64,000 nucleotides of DNA from Haberlea rhodopensis. Taxonomy: Eukaryota > Streptophyta > Magnoliopsida > Lamiales > Gesneriaceae. Below, in pieces: positions 1 through 11,576 of the stretch. The stretch covers positions 26,427,879 to 26,491,878 of the forward strand of contig CAJQUN010000003.1 of assembly GCA_907163345.1 (NCBI GenBank), given 5' to 3'. Position numbers and translations under genes: made by a program. Under the pieces are notes generated by a model. It saw nothing but the letters and a program-made list of their open reading frames with translations. It made no database searches and was not told the DNA's origin. Numbering within the stretch: the stretch's first letter is position 1; each line of letters opens with the position of its first letter.

Positions 1-1499
1 CATGGTGTTGGATTGTCGCAATAAAGATGATCGTGGGTAGGGTATGGATCAAGTAAACGTGACCGAAGAAGATCGTCTCTCAAATGATTTGGATGACCTA
101 TTGGTTACCGCTCAATTTGATTGTGTATCTTTGAAAGTTGTAAACTCCAAGAATGGAGTGATTCTAAACAAATGTAATGTTGATATTTGTTTAAAGCAAT
201 AAAATTTATGTTATTACTTCTTGGATTGAAACTTATGGTTTGTGACGTGGTTGTTAGGATCATTTAAACCATAGTTCGCAGCACAAATTTTAATGTTAAA
301 TTCCCCTTACAAGAAACATCCACGGAGTACGCAAACGCAACATGAGGATTTTCGGGTCCACCACAAAGGAACTATGACCAATCATCGAGCAATTACAACC
401 AAGGGTTGGAGGGACCATCCGAACCAGAGCTATGGGAATCAACCGAAGGAACACTAGCCCATGATGAAACATAATTGATGACATGTATGTTTTTGAACAC
501 ATGTGAATTGTTAATCTTGGCAAACTTTGAACTCTAATGCAAATTATGTTTTGACAGAGTAGTTGAATTTTTTTAGCACGATATTGTCATGAATTGTGAA
601 ATGTGCATAGTGTAGTGAAGATTGTGTGAACTTTGTGATAGTCTTAGGAAGTTTCTGATGCATGCTAGAACTTGACTACATGCTCTTTGAGGCGTATGTA
701 TAGACTACTTGCGAACATGAAAGTGATATAGACGATCTTTGATGCGTTTGAGACTTTCAAGCCTACCATGTAAATAAAATCAATGGCTAGTACCCTTTTT
801 GAGCTTTAAAGCAAAAAGAATGGTTGCGTGCTAATCATACAAACAACCCTCATTCAACATTCTTTGACTAGCTTATCATCCTTCCCTAATGAGCCTAAAT
901 ATGAATTTTATACATACATTTGAAGGGAGTATGATGTGTTTCATTCACATGCACGTATGTTATCATTAAATCATTTATTTGTGACCTTATTGTTAAAAGA
1001 ATGGGACGCATGAAAGAAAATAGATGCCTTGAGAAAATTGCTAAAAATATGACTCCAATGAGAGCCAATGTACAAAAGAAGAAAAGAATTGATTAAACCT
1101 TGCAAAAATGAACAAGGTTTGAAAAAATCATGCAAGAAGAGAAATTATAATTGTACATATCATCATACTCTCTTGTTTGATACATCATTATCATTTATTT
1201 CATAAGTCAATACATAGGTCAAGCTACAAGCTAATAAAGACCTATTTGATTGATGTTTGCAAGTGGCTAAGATAGTGGAGAGGAGTGTGCAAGTGAGCCT
1301 ATAATTGTGTTAGTGTATAACTTGATCTATTTTGGGTTTGCATTTATTGGATCTATAATTTGTACATGACACTTGTTTATCACCACAAACGCATGTTCGC
1401 TGCTTTGTTGAGTATGACATGCCTCGGATTGAACTTGTTCCACTGTTAACTTTTAACTGTCTTTCATTATTATGCATGTTTATAATTGTTGAGGCTTTA
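1..1499. other. AT-rich stretch, no gene recognised
   Basis: No open frame in this stretch resembles a known plant protein and no splice-consistent gene was found. The sequence ends in a purine run (AAAGTGGGGA near 1499-1508) like the polypurine tract that precedes the 3' LTR of Tat/Athila-type gypsy elements, so it may be the decayed 3' internal part of such an element. That is inference from one short motif. Confidence 0.3.
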
Positions 1500-1509
1500 A
1501 AGTGGGGAC

Positions 1510-3040
1510 AAGTTAGTTTGTTATGATGTTATGAGCCATCAAAAAGATTGTAGTTTTGTCTGATTTACTCGAGGTCGAGTAAATATTAAGTATGCGAGAG
1601 TTTGATGTGACTAGAAATAGACATATCTATTGCCCTTAATTGTCTACTATTTGGTATGTTATATAGATAAATTGATACATATGCTACATACTCGTATATT
1701 TGTGTAAATATAGGTGAAATCGAAGAAATCAAGTTAACAATGGTGAATAAAGATCAAGAGATGCATTAGAATTGACAAGTGATCAAAATAGACCAAGAAT
1801 AATGCATAAAAGTGGACAATGGGCCGCGATTGATCGCCAAACAAGCACCGATCGATCGCCAAAATAGAAACTCCGAGCAACAATATTCATAACTCACCGA
1901 TCGATCGGCACATTTCCCCGATCGATCGACAAAACCTACCAGATGAAAATAAAAAAGCTATCGATCGATTGCCAACCAGCGCGATCGATCGCCCATTCTT
2001 TTTGCCCGAACTCGATCGTCAGCCATCACCGATCGATCTCCTGAGGAGTCCGGGAAAAATAAGGAAACTTGATTTTTACCATATTTTGAAGATTCTAACC
2101 TATTCTCCAAGCTTTCCTAACCCTGTAACTCGAAAATTAGCCTCCACAATTGGGAATTCAAACTTTTTATCATAGTTTTAGACTTTAGAATAGTTTTTAT
2201 ATTTTTTTCTCTCAACATTTGTAGAACACCTTGAAGATTCAAGCACGAAGAACACCTTGAAGATTCATCTTTTAGTAACTTCTTCCTTAGCTTTTGTTTA
2301 ATGCTTTCTAGATTATTTTTGATTATTTTTCATTTGGTAATAAGTGGCTAAACACCTTTGTGATTCTTGGTTAAGGAAGACGATACATTGGAGTTTACGA
2401 TTCTCGTGAGATTACGTTTTGCTTGTTGATTTTTATTGAGTATCATTTATTTTTCTGATTTTATTGTTATGATTGTGTTGTTTGATTGTTAGATTGATCA
2501 CCTAACTATTGTGCATGCAATTTAGTGATAAATTATATATCAAATACGGAATCGTTTGATTCCTCTAATTTACGAAGCAATTAAGATTAATAAATTTCAG
2601 CTTGTGAGTTTGTTAAATTCTTAGGAAAAATAATTGACAAAATTAAACATAGACGCCTAGATTATGTTGTTTAGCTTCATCTATCTCACTAGTTAATATG
2701 CTATCATCGATTTAAATTTTAAACGCTTGTATTTTGATTGATTGTTTGATAAGGGTTAAACTAGAACGCTTGGGCTACTTAACTAAACGTAAGGTGAGAT
2801 ATGACTTTGATTATTTGATTAAATGTTCAACGATGAATATTCATATGAAAATTGAATCGTATGTGAAGATCGATGATCGAGATAGTACCCTAAAGTCAAT
2901 CGAAAACCAAGAATAGCTCTTTTCTCATAAGTTAATTCATCTAGTTTAATTTTGCATATTAGTTTAATTCATAATTTTTCTTAGCTTTTGCACACCCCTT
3001 TTAGTTTCGTTTGCACTAGTTAACACAAATTTATAACCTT
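1510..3040 (+). repeat. Probable decayed LTR of a Ty3/gypsy (Tat/Athila-like) element
   Basis: The stretch follows a polypurine-like run, contains a cluster of GATCGATCG motifs, and near 2335-2400 reads like the R/U5 part of Tat/Athila LTRs (a 'taagtggctaaacacc' phrase followed by an AT-rich tail). A short repeat (about 'gaacaccttgaagattca') occurs twice near 2223-2265. Exact ends and a target duplication could not be fixed, so the extent is approximate and the family call is resemblance only. Confidence 0.3.
1822..2037. repeat. Cluster of GATCGATCGCC-type motifs
   Basis: About eight copies of a GATCGATCG core lie within 216 bases, several in the form CGATCGATCGCC, separated by unrelated short spacers. 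The core is self-complementary. Similar clusters occur at 56868-57135 and, in a looser form, at 22680-22930, both inside other LTRs. Confidence 0.75.
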
Positions 3041-3045
3041 TAAGA

Positions 3046-3362
3046 ATTATAACAACAACAACAACTAAGCCTTTAATCCCAATGAATTGGGGTAGGCTAC
3101 ATGAACAATATAGAGAATCAAGTCGGGTCGGACACATGCGTCAGTCTTCTCCAAATGCTCCTATCAGTCAGCATATCTTCTGTAATCCCCTTGCACTCCA
3201 AATCTTTGCGTATAACTTCAAGCCATGTCTTCTTCGGTCGTCCTCTCGCTCTCGTGAACTGGCCGAAATCCATGGACTCCACTCGACACACACGTGCACT
3301 GCTAGGCCTACGTCGAACATGACCAAACATCGTAAGCGACTTTCTTGCATCTTCTCTTCTAT
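3046..3362 (-). mobile_element. 3' end of an RTE-type LINE (5'-truncated)
   Basis: On the minus strand the frame at 3118-3330 encodes the C-terminal tail of plant RTE-type reverse transcriptases. Visible marks are the start FGHVRRRP, the basic stretch RGRPKKTW, and the closing pattern KDLECKGITEDMLTDRS.IWRR...DP. The 3' end carries a (TTG)n tail (reads as aacaacaacaac on the plus strand at about 3050-3064), as RTE elements usually do. Only about 300 bases of the element remain, so this is a dead 5'-truncated insertion. The family call rests on recalled resemblance, not on a search. Confidence 0.75.
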
Positions 3363-4019
3363 AAAATAATTTAATTAAAAAGAAAAATTATTTTATAAAA
3401 AATAATGTTGGAAAACGAAAATATATTATATATAATGAAAACAAACCATTACTTTGTTTTGTGTTTAGATTATTCAATTCTATATAATAGTGATTCGGCA
3501 TGTATGATTGCAAATTCGAGAAAACTGGCATCTTTAAATATTCGCATTCAGAGTTTCAAACACCAAGACTTACCCCAATAGTTGTCTATTTCACAAATTT
3601 GAGAGTAGCTCAAAAATATATATACATATTCGCATTATTCTTTCATGGCAAGAAAATATGTAAAATCTTAAATATTGATTTTTGATATAAACATAAAGAA
3701 AGAAAAGAAAAAACAAAAGCCATATGAATAAGTCCATTGATAAGAGCTCTCACGCAAGAACATACAAATTATAGACACCATCTTAATACATTTTCATCTA
3801 AACACAGCCAAACTACGTCGTTTTCCCTCCGATATACATCACTAATCCGTAGCAATGTAGCTTCCCGGCAAATTTGAACTTTAAAACGCTCACCATCTTT
3901 GCTGAGAAATGGTCAATAAATTAGATTTGAGTTATTACAGTAATACTATGTTCCGTTACTATTGTTAAAAGGCAATTTTGGACTTCAAATTATGCCAAAA
4001 TAACAGCGACTCCTGGTTG
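3363..4019. other. Intergenic; probable 3' UTR of the bZIP gene at its right end
   Basis: AT-rich, no recognisable coding sequence. Roughly 3780-4019 is the expected position of the 3' untranslated region of the minus-strand bZIP gene that ends at 4020. Confidence 0.4.
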
Positions 4020-6575
4020 TCAAATAGCGGCCACAGCATCAGTCCTGGCAGTCCTGGGGCTTTTATCAAGAAGCTCGTGAAGCTTAGCTCCAGGGCTGGT
4101 ACTTTCATACGCCTCACCTTCGTCAGAATTATTGTTGACTCTAGCAAGTAGGTTCACTGTCCCATCTGGTTTTGGCCTAAAATCACCAATCTTTAGTGTT
4201 ACATCCTCTGTCTGCCCTAGATGAGCATCTTTTAGTTTTTTCTGTGAATTTAACATCAGCCGATCAGCAAGAAACCGAAATGCAGAAGGAAAAAAAATAA
4301 AAGGGTATTACAATCACCATTAGCATAGCGTTTTCAAGCTTCAGTTTCTCAGAATTGTTCATTAGTTTATTGATCTCGGATTTGATAGTCATTTTCTCAG
4401 AAGTCAGTGCTTGAACTCTAACTGTTAGTTCCTCGTGCTCAGCCTGGATATATAAGAGGTTAAAGCAAAAGGCTGAAAAATGTGAGTTACTAAACCTGGG
4501 AGTTGACCTGTTTCCTTAGTCTTGATCTTCTAGCAGATTCTCTATTGGATTGTTTCCTCCTCTCCCGTTTCAGCTCTCGCTCATTCTGCAATAAATTAAA
4601 AACCTGCTCAGTTGCTTGTGGTGTACATCAGCCTCAAAAGTTTACCATGACACAAGAGGACACACAGATCTTCGTATGTTGTATATTATTTAAAAAGCAA
4701 TTAACTCCAAAAAAATATAGAATAGAGTAATGACGATAGTCTTAGATACGCTCAAAACATACCTGCAACCAGGCTTCACTTGGCTTCAGAGTTTGTGGAA
4801 CACTGCTTGGACTCAACTTCACATCCAAATCTGAAGGATCTTTCAGCACCAAGGCAGTACTCATATTCTTCTCTGATGTTTTTGCGGATACAGTAACAGG
4901 AGGAATCACATTAATTACTTTCTCAGACTCTTGACCCAATTTTTTACCCTTGCCATTTCCAGCTGCAATCAAGTTACAGAAATGAATGCAGAACATGATG
5001 AGATATTTCCTGGTAGTTCTATATATGCACCACAAGCTTACCGCTGTTAGGAGATCCTTGTCGACTTCTTTTCTTGCCGCTCTGACCAGTCTAGTAAATT
5101 ACAAGTGAATTCTTGTAGAAGTAAATACCTTTCAGACAACAAAATAAAGGAAAGAATCAAGTCAATGGAGAAAGGAATCCTTACCCCAGCTCCAACACCG
5201 TTACTTATGTTACTTCCATCACTGGTGCCTTCAGTCTCCTCACTGTTCACAGGGAATAATATTTGGTCTTTTAGTGTACATAAAAAGCTAAATAAGCAAC
5301 CCCAAATGGATAAACCAAGAGCAAGGTCTGATCTAATAAGGAGGCGAGGGGAGATATCAACCCCAATGGGAAAAAAATTGAAATTTTATGCGTAAAATTT
5401 ATAAAAGTTCACATTTCCCCCCTTCAAATATATAATCGTACCCCTCCAAATTCCTAGGCCACCCCTGGCCAAATGGTGTCATCCAGGAAAAATTCTACAC
5501 TACTGATAGAAACTTAAAAGTGAAACTCGTGTCATTGACGGTCCATAAACCTTTGCGTGACTCCATTGTCAGCTGCATCATCAGCACTGTCACCACTTCC
5601 ATTGCCAATTGAAATTGCAAGTCCATCGAATTCTTTCAACTTCTTCAAAAATCCTCCATCGTTATTTCCCGGTGATTTGACAGGGAGAGATTTGACAGGG
5701 GTCTCCATGCTCAAAGTAGCACCAGCCTACAAACCATATTATATGCTACAATTCTTAGATACAATGCATTTATTATTCTATCTGTTTGGTGATATTGTTG
5801 TGCAGCTTTAAGAATTTAAATGGAAAACTAAAAACTACTAAAACTGTACCGCTGGGAAGGGCAGACCCAAATTCAAATAAAAGGGGGTGACAGTCTGACA
5901 GAAGGTTTGGGGACGATTTTAAAAAGTAAGCAAAAATTACACAAAAAATTAAAACTGTTGGATGTGCCCCTGATCTTAAGAAGCCAATATTGAATCCAAT
6001 GAATGTGAAACTTACCATATGGACTCCAGGATGTGCATAAACGCCTCCATGAGCATGAAAAGCAGCATATGGAGCCCCATAAGGAGGTAGCATCGACTGA
6101 AAATAAAAGATTTAATCATAATTCACTTGTTTCAGTCTATTAGTCCTTCAAAAACCAGAGTGACCTCCTCATCGCTAGTCGCTAGACCTTCCAAATACCT
6201 GAGGTGGTCCCCACATATAAGGTGGAGGAGTATGAGAAGCAGCAACCGAGTTATGATATGGCGGTACAGCAAGTCGGGGGCCATAATAAGCCTGAAGATT
6301 AACGCCACTGATTAGCATAAACAAACTCCCAAACATGGTCACAAGAATTTTGTATAATTAATGTCAATCGGTAAAGCTTTCAAGCCAATCACCTGCATTG
6401 CCGCCCAATCAGGATAGACATGAATGCTATTCTGGTCCTGCAAATGCAAGACATGGAAAACCGACTCAGCAATAAACTCCACATTATTATGTTCGGTTAC
6501 TAAGGCAATTGATAGACGCACCACCGCAGTTGATGCTAATGCTTCATTCTTGCTAGATTCTTCACTGTCTCCCAT
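4020..6575 (-). CDS. GBF3-like: G-box-binding factor (group G bZIP, GBF3-like)
   Basis: Nuclear transcription factor expected to bind CACGTG G-boxes as a dimer. Eleven coding exons on the minus strand join in phase: about 6522-6575, 6393-6437, 6199-6291, 6016-6096, 5551-5726, 5185-5242, 5042-5090, 4763-4962, 4508-4585, 4318-4443 and 4020-4241, giving about 392 aa (Arabidopsis GBF3 is about 380). The N-terminal half carries the proline-rich GBF signature (HVYPDWAAMQAYYGPR, PPPYMWGPPQ, PPYGAPYAAFHAHGG) and the conserved KKLKEFDGLAISIGNG block. The basic region (about residues 253-278) reads NRESARRSRLRKQ, with the invariant N-x7-R, and is followed by a leucine zipper. The first ATG (6573-6575) is chosen because MGDSEESSK matches the family's N terminus and lies just inside a leader exon. 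The donor of exon 1 is ambiguous by one codon. Confidence 0.93.
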
Positions 6576-8035
6576 GGTATGTGCTATTAAGAGACTGCGG
6601 ATTAATCCAAACAGCTGAGGGAGGACTGCCTTTCAAAAGCCTGAATGGCAATAAATGTTTTCGCATTCCAATAATACTTTAAATTCAAGTCCCCGACAAT
6701 TTAAAAATAGTATAAACATAGTGCAAAGAGAATGCAACTCAGAACAGTATTAACATGGTTTGATCATAAAGGCCCAATTCCACGAGACATCCCTGGATAG
6801 CTAAAACGCTAGTTATCTTAGTTCTTGAATTATATTGAAATAAATATGAAAATAAATCTTTCCCTACTGCAAAATCAAACAAATATATATGATAAGGTTA
6901 ATAGTATAAAATCTGAATGCGAAGGGCTAAGAAAATTTGATTATCAATTAATTGCGGTTTATCAAAATAAATATCAACTACTAAAAATAGAATAATGGCA
7001 GCAGAATTACTTGAAAATAGTAAGATCTATTATTTACTTATAAGCTATCTCTGATCTGGTTTAATAACTGACAATTCTTAACAATTTTTCTGTACGTTTT
7101 TCTTCAAAAACTGAAGGAATTCAGGTGAATTATTCCAGTAAAAAAAACGACCATAGAGGAGGTTCCGTACGCGAAAAAGCACACATGATTGAGTATTGAT
7201 TATTAAGTGAATTATGTGGGTGGAAAAACTGAAAATGCAGCCACCAAGTGTAGTAAAGACGAAAAGACTCAACAAGGGATTTCTTGTCCTTTCTCATCCC
7301 CATCCAAGCCCCCCACACGCTGTACCGAAGTTGACATCCAAGAAACCTAGTATGTTATGACAAATTTATCCTCATCAACCACCTAAAATTCCAAAACCGA
7401 AAATTGTAGAAGATTACCAACCTGAAATCTTCAAACTGAAAACGAAACAAGATATTCAAGATAAAAACTCTCTACGAAGACCCCAGAAGACCGAGCTAAA
7501 TGCTCAATTCCTTATAAATCCTTGTGTTGACTAATCAAAAGACTCTAGTAGTTCTTAATTAAATATATCTATACCAAAATTTTACAAGTTCAAAAAATTC
7601 AAACCTAAATTATTCAGCTTTCTCATCAAGACTAAATCAAACTCTCTCTACGTACTTAAAAAGGGCTAATTTCGAGCAAGAAATTGAAATTTCATACATT
7701 TAAAATTCTAGTAAACCTTACTTTCACAAAACTCGAAGTAATCAGTTAGCATAAACCAATAAATTCAATGATCTCAGAAAAATCTTCGTCTAAAAATCGA
7801 AAGAGAATAACTTACATACAGCAAAGCAACACGCAGAAAAAATAAACACCGCAATTTACCTACCTCAATTGCCTAAAAAATGGAAAGAAAAATCATAATT
7901 TCTTCAACCAGTTTAGGCCTCTAAACCGGCTTGCACATTTTCTCTCTCTAAGTTGGAGTATTTTCTGAATATACCTTCGGGGAGTGAAAGAAGAGATGAA
8001 GGAACAGGGAAAATCAAAAAAGGGAGCGCCATGGC
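6576..8035 (-). other. 5' leader of the bZIP gene with a long leader intron
   Basis: The coding start is preceded on the minus strand by an acceptor (…ccgcag at 6595-6600), and a good donor (GAG|gtaggt) lies at 7862-7863, implying a leader intron of about 1268 bases (6595-7862) and a first non-coding exon from 7863 to roughly 8035. GBF genes commonly have a leader intron. No other gene was seen in the intron. Confidence 0.55.
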
Positions 8036-8041
8036 ACACAA

Positions 8042-8073
8042 CCACGTCATTCAACACGTGTCGCCTTTATATA
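8042..8073 (-). promoter_or_regulatory. Core promoter motifs of the bZIP gene: G-box, G/C-hybrid box, TATA-like
   Basis: A perfect G-box CACGTG is at 8055-8060 and CCACGTCA (TGACGTGG on the gene strand, a G/C-box hybrid and ABRE-like site) at 8042-8049. A TATA-like run (TATATAAAGG on the gene strand) is at 8064-8073. These are the sites GBF proteins bind, so autoregulation is possible. Position relative to the transcription start is inferred. Confidence 0.5.
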
Positions 8074-8138
8074 TTGTGAATTTTTTGTAATTGCGTTTCA
8101 AATTAAATAAAAAAGTTTAAGAAATCTGATTTTGTGCG

Positions 8139-8148
8139 CCACCTCTTC
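8139..8148. repeat. Left 10-bp target-site duplication of the MULE
   Basis: CCACCTCTTC here is repeated exactly at 14811-14820, immediately outside the two terminal inverted repeats. Confidence 0.95.
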
Positions 8149-8202
8149 GGGTTTTTTAATTATTTAACCTGAATTTTTATTATAGTTATTAAAATAATCG
8201 GA
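8149..8202 (+). repeat. Left terminal inverted repeat (54 bp)
   Basis: Exact inverted copy of 14757-14810. Similarity decays into a T-run immediately inside. Confidence 0.95.
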
Positions 8203-8230
8203 ATTTTTTTTTTTTATAAAAGTAACCTAA

Positions 8231-8736
8231 GTCGCCATCTGAGATGGCGACAATTACCAAATTCTTTTATTGTCGCCATCTCAGATGGCGACATAGTAAA
8301 AAGTTTTTTTTTTTTATAATGTCGCCATCTAAGATGGCGACATTATAAAAATTTTTTTTATTTTATTGATGTCGCCATCTGGAATGGCGACATCAATAAA
8401 AAAATTTTTTTTTTTATAATGTCGCCATCTAAGATGGCGACATTATAAAAAGTTTTTTTTTTTTTATTGATGTCGCCATATGGAATGACGACATCAATAA
8501 AAACAATTTTTTTTTTAATGATGTCGCCATCTAAGATGGCGACATCAAATAAAATTTTTTTTTATTGATGTCGCCATCTTAGATGGCGACATCAATACCA
8601 TTATAAAATATTTTTTACGTGCTGTCGGCAGAAAACGACGTAAAAATATAAATACTTATAACATTGTCGCCATCTGAGATGGCGACAATAAAAAAAAATT
8701 CATTTTTTATTTTATGTCGCCATTTGAGATGGCGAC
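8231..8736. repeat. Left subterminal array of ten 21-bp palindromes
   Basis: Ten copies start at 8231, 8272, 8321, 8371, 8421, 8472, 8523, 8570, 8666 and 8716. Each is the arm GTCGCCATCT plus its inverse AGATGGCGAC around one base. Several have compensating or mild changes (for example GGAATGGCGAC), and the copy at 8472 is the most degenerate. Spacing is close to 50 bp (one gap is about twice that). Spacers are A/T runs, often with ATTGATG before and CATCAAT after the palindrome, which extends the inverted symmetry. Confidence 0.95.
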
Positions 8737-8949
8737 ATTAATCAATTTTTTCTCTATTTATTCGAACGAAATCAGCTCATTTCATATAACTCATTCAAAT
8801 CTTCAGCTCATTTTATATAACTCATTTCAGATCCTCCAGTTGTTTGCTCCGATCAGCATATTTTAGGTACGTTGTTATATAAATAATTATATTTAACAGC
8901 ATTATATATCATGTATTAATTTATGAATTTTATCTTTATTTTTTAAGGT
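8737..8949 (+). promoter_or_regulatory. Leader of the MULE transposase, with a probable leader intron
   Basis: Between the array and the ATG lies a tandem 'cagctcattt(c/t)atataactcatt' repeat. A donor-like AG|gtacgt is near 8868 and an acceptor-like ttttttaag at about 8939-8947, just before the ATG at 8950. The intron is inference. Confidence 0.4.
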
Positions 8950-11397
8950 ATGTCAATTAAAGTTTTGTTGTATTGGGGAGGCCAAATATTACAAGATTCA
9001 GAATCTGTTAGATATGATCGTGGTCCGTCAAAAGGCATGACAATATCTCGCAATATTAATTATTTACAGTTATTGAGCGATGTATATGATATTACTGGCA
9101 TCGATCGTCACCAGTTCATTCTGAAAATATCTTGTAAATATATATTCAGTGATTTTTCGGGGATGAAACAAACAATTTTTCCCGTTGACAGCGATTACAA
9201 TCTATCATGGCTATTGGATATTGAACAAAATCATACTTTTTTGGAGATGTATATACAAACAGAACCATGTGCTTATGATTTTAGTACAGAAATGCCAACA
9301 ACTGGTAGTGGTCCATCTGTAGTAGTTACAGAAAGACCAACTACCTCTATGATTCAAGATGATGCTCCGATAGTTGCTGACAATGTTGTTCCCGAGCCAC
9401 TAGCAGACAGTTTTGTGGATTTTGGAGATGATATTCGGTCTGAACCGGAGGGGATTCCATCTGAGGATGAGTCTGCTGACGATGAGGTTGATATTGTAGA
9501 AATGCCAGTTACTGTAGCAGACACAACCACAACAAATGAACCTGAGCTTTATCAAACAATTCCATTTTTCTCCACGACACATGCAGAAGTATTTGGTGAT
9601 TCGATCGACCTTCCAACTGGTAAGTGGGGGAGTTATTACGATTATTCGAAATGAGATATCCATCTGAATATGGTATTTAAAGATAAAGGTCATCTTCAGG
9701 CAGCTGTGAAGGATTACTCCGTACGGATTGTAAAACGTGAGTATCTTGTTGTCAAAAGTACAAAAACTTTATGGAAAGTGGTGTGCAAACATAGTACACC
9801 AGATATGCCTTGCAGATGGTTTCTACGCGCCTCATTGGGGAAAAAACATGGAATGTTCAAAATAACAAAATTTGGGGGTTCTCACACTTGTCTTTTGAGT
9901 GATTTGTCGATCGATCATGCAAATCTGGACAAAAATATGATTGCTAGTTTGCTAGTGGGAATCGTTCGACGTGATCCATCCTATGAGGTAAAGTATGTTA
10001 TTCAAACTGTTAAAGATAAGTATGGTTTTGAGATCTCATATGCAAAAGGCTGGTATAGTTTGAGACGTGCTGTTGAAAATGTTTATGGAACATGGGAGAG
10101 CTCTGTAAGAAAATTGCCTTATTACATGGGAGCTTTGCAAAAATGGAACTCAGGCACAGTCGTCGAATGGGACCACCTACCGAATGCTAGACCAACAGAG
10201 ATGACTTTGAATTACGTGTTTTGGGCATTCCAACCATGTGCAGATGGATTCCGACACTGTCGAAAAGTTATAAGTGTAGATGGAACACATCTGTATACAA
10301 AATATCAACATAAGATGTTGATTGCCGTGGCCATGGATGCTAACAATCAAGTCTTACCTTTGGCCTTTGCAATCGTTGACGAGGAAAGTTTTTTGTCGTG
10401 GAAATGGTTTTTGGAGTTGATTAGCAAGCACATTGTTAGAGGATCTGATGGTGTGTGCTTGATATCTGATAGGCATCCGGGCCTTATTGCAGCCGCTGAA
10501 TGTGTTGCCGACTTCAATTCCTCGCATGGAGTGCATCGATTTTGTTTGAGACATGTGTGCTCGAACTTTAATAGTCGGTTCAAAAATGTTCATTTGAAAG
10601 ACTTATGCTGGAAAGCTGGTTCAGAAAATCAGCTAAGAAAGTTCGATTCTACAATGGAAGAAATAAAAAGTATTGAACCAAGAGCATTTGATTATTTGAA
10701 TCGGATTGACAAGTCAAAATGGACTCTTGCACATGATGGTGGATGGCGGTGTGGTATTCTTACGACAAATATGTCCGAGTGCATTAACGGAGTTATGAAG
10801 GGTGCTCGTCGCCTTCCAATCACCGCTATTGTGCAATTAACTTTTGATCGCTGTGTGCTCTATTTTCTTGAACGACTTAAGAAAGCGGAACGAATGATCC
10901 AGAATAATCAGGATTGGCCGGATTATGTATTTGAGAAATATGCTCGTGCTGATCATAATTCCATTCACCATGATGTTCGGATGTTCGACCGAAGACAATT
11001 AACCGCTTCTGTAATCACTAGAGAGCAAGCAGGATGTGGCGGCAATACACACGTGGTCAACCTCAAAGCAAGGGAATGCTCCTGCGGAAAATGGAAACAG
11101 TTTGGCATACCATGTTCACATGCGATACAGGTGTGTCGACATTATGGTTTAAATGCGAAAAAATTAGTCATCCAGTATTATAATATGTCTGAGTACTGGA
11201 ACACATATCAAGGGCAATTCAATCCACTGTGGGCAGAGCAGTATTGGGACACCCCGTGCTTCGAGTTATTCCACAACTCCACTCTGCGCACGTCCAAACG
11301 TGTAGGTCGTGATCGCACTACACGTATCCAAAATGAGATGGATTGGCCAGAAGCCCGAGCAAGACGACAGATGGCTTCAAGTTCTAGAAATCAATAA
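8950..11397 (+). CDS. MURA-like MULE transposase, frame split by one in-frame TGA
   Basis: One reading frame of 815 codons is broken only by TGA at 9652-9654, leaving ORFs of 234 aa (8950-9654) and 575 aa (9670-11397). The N-terminal part resembles the variable leading region of plant MuDR transposases, with an acidic middle. The second part starts with the MuDR block MVFKDKGHLQAAVKDYSVR. Its DDE core is visible: Asp204 in VDGTHLYTKY, Asp267 in SDRHPG and Glu370 in MSECINGVMKGARR (numbering of the 575-aa part). A SWIM zinc finger (CSCGKWKQFGIPCSHAIQVC) follows at about residues 470-490. It would bind the element's ends and cut and paste the element. A single stop is the only visible defect. 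Whether the downstream ORF is translated, or the element is non-autonomous, cannot be told from sequence alone. Confidence 0.93.
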
Positions 11398-11576
11398 ATT
11401 ATTGTCGTGTAATTGATTGTATGTTTATTGTGTAAATAAATTTACGTTATTCTGAAATTATTGTACGTTACAACATAATTATGACTTTTATTTGTATGCT
11501 CACAAAACAAACATTTTTTTCAAACTTAATTTTATAACTACAAGAATCGGTAACAATTTACAACATAATTATGACT

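Noticed and set aside
3082..3369. 95-aa plus-strand ORF
   Set aside because: Antisense shadow of the RTE-type LINE C-terminal coding tail, which is on the minus strand.
8231..8736. CRISPR-like array (regular 21-bp repeats, about 30-bp spacers)
   Set aside because: Repeats are full palindromes, spacers are A/T low-complexity, the same array occurs inverted at the other end, and everything lies inside a MULE in plant nuclear DNA.
9620..9699. Possible 80-bp intron (GTAAGT…CAG) that would remove the in-frame TGA of the transposase
   Set aside because: Splicing would change the reading frame and delete the conserved block around MVFKDK, so a nonsense mutation is the better reading.
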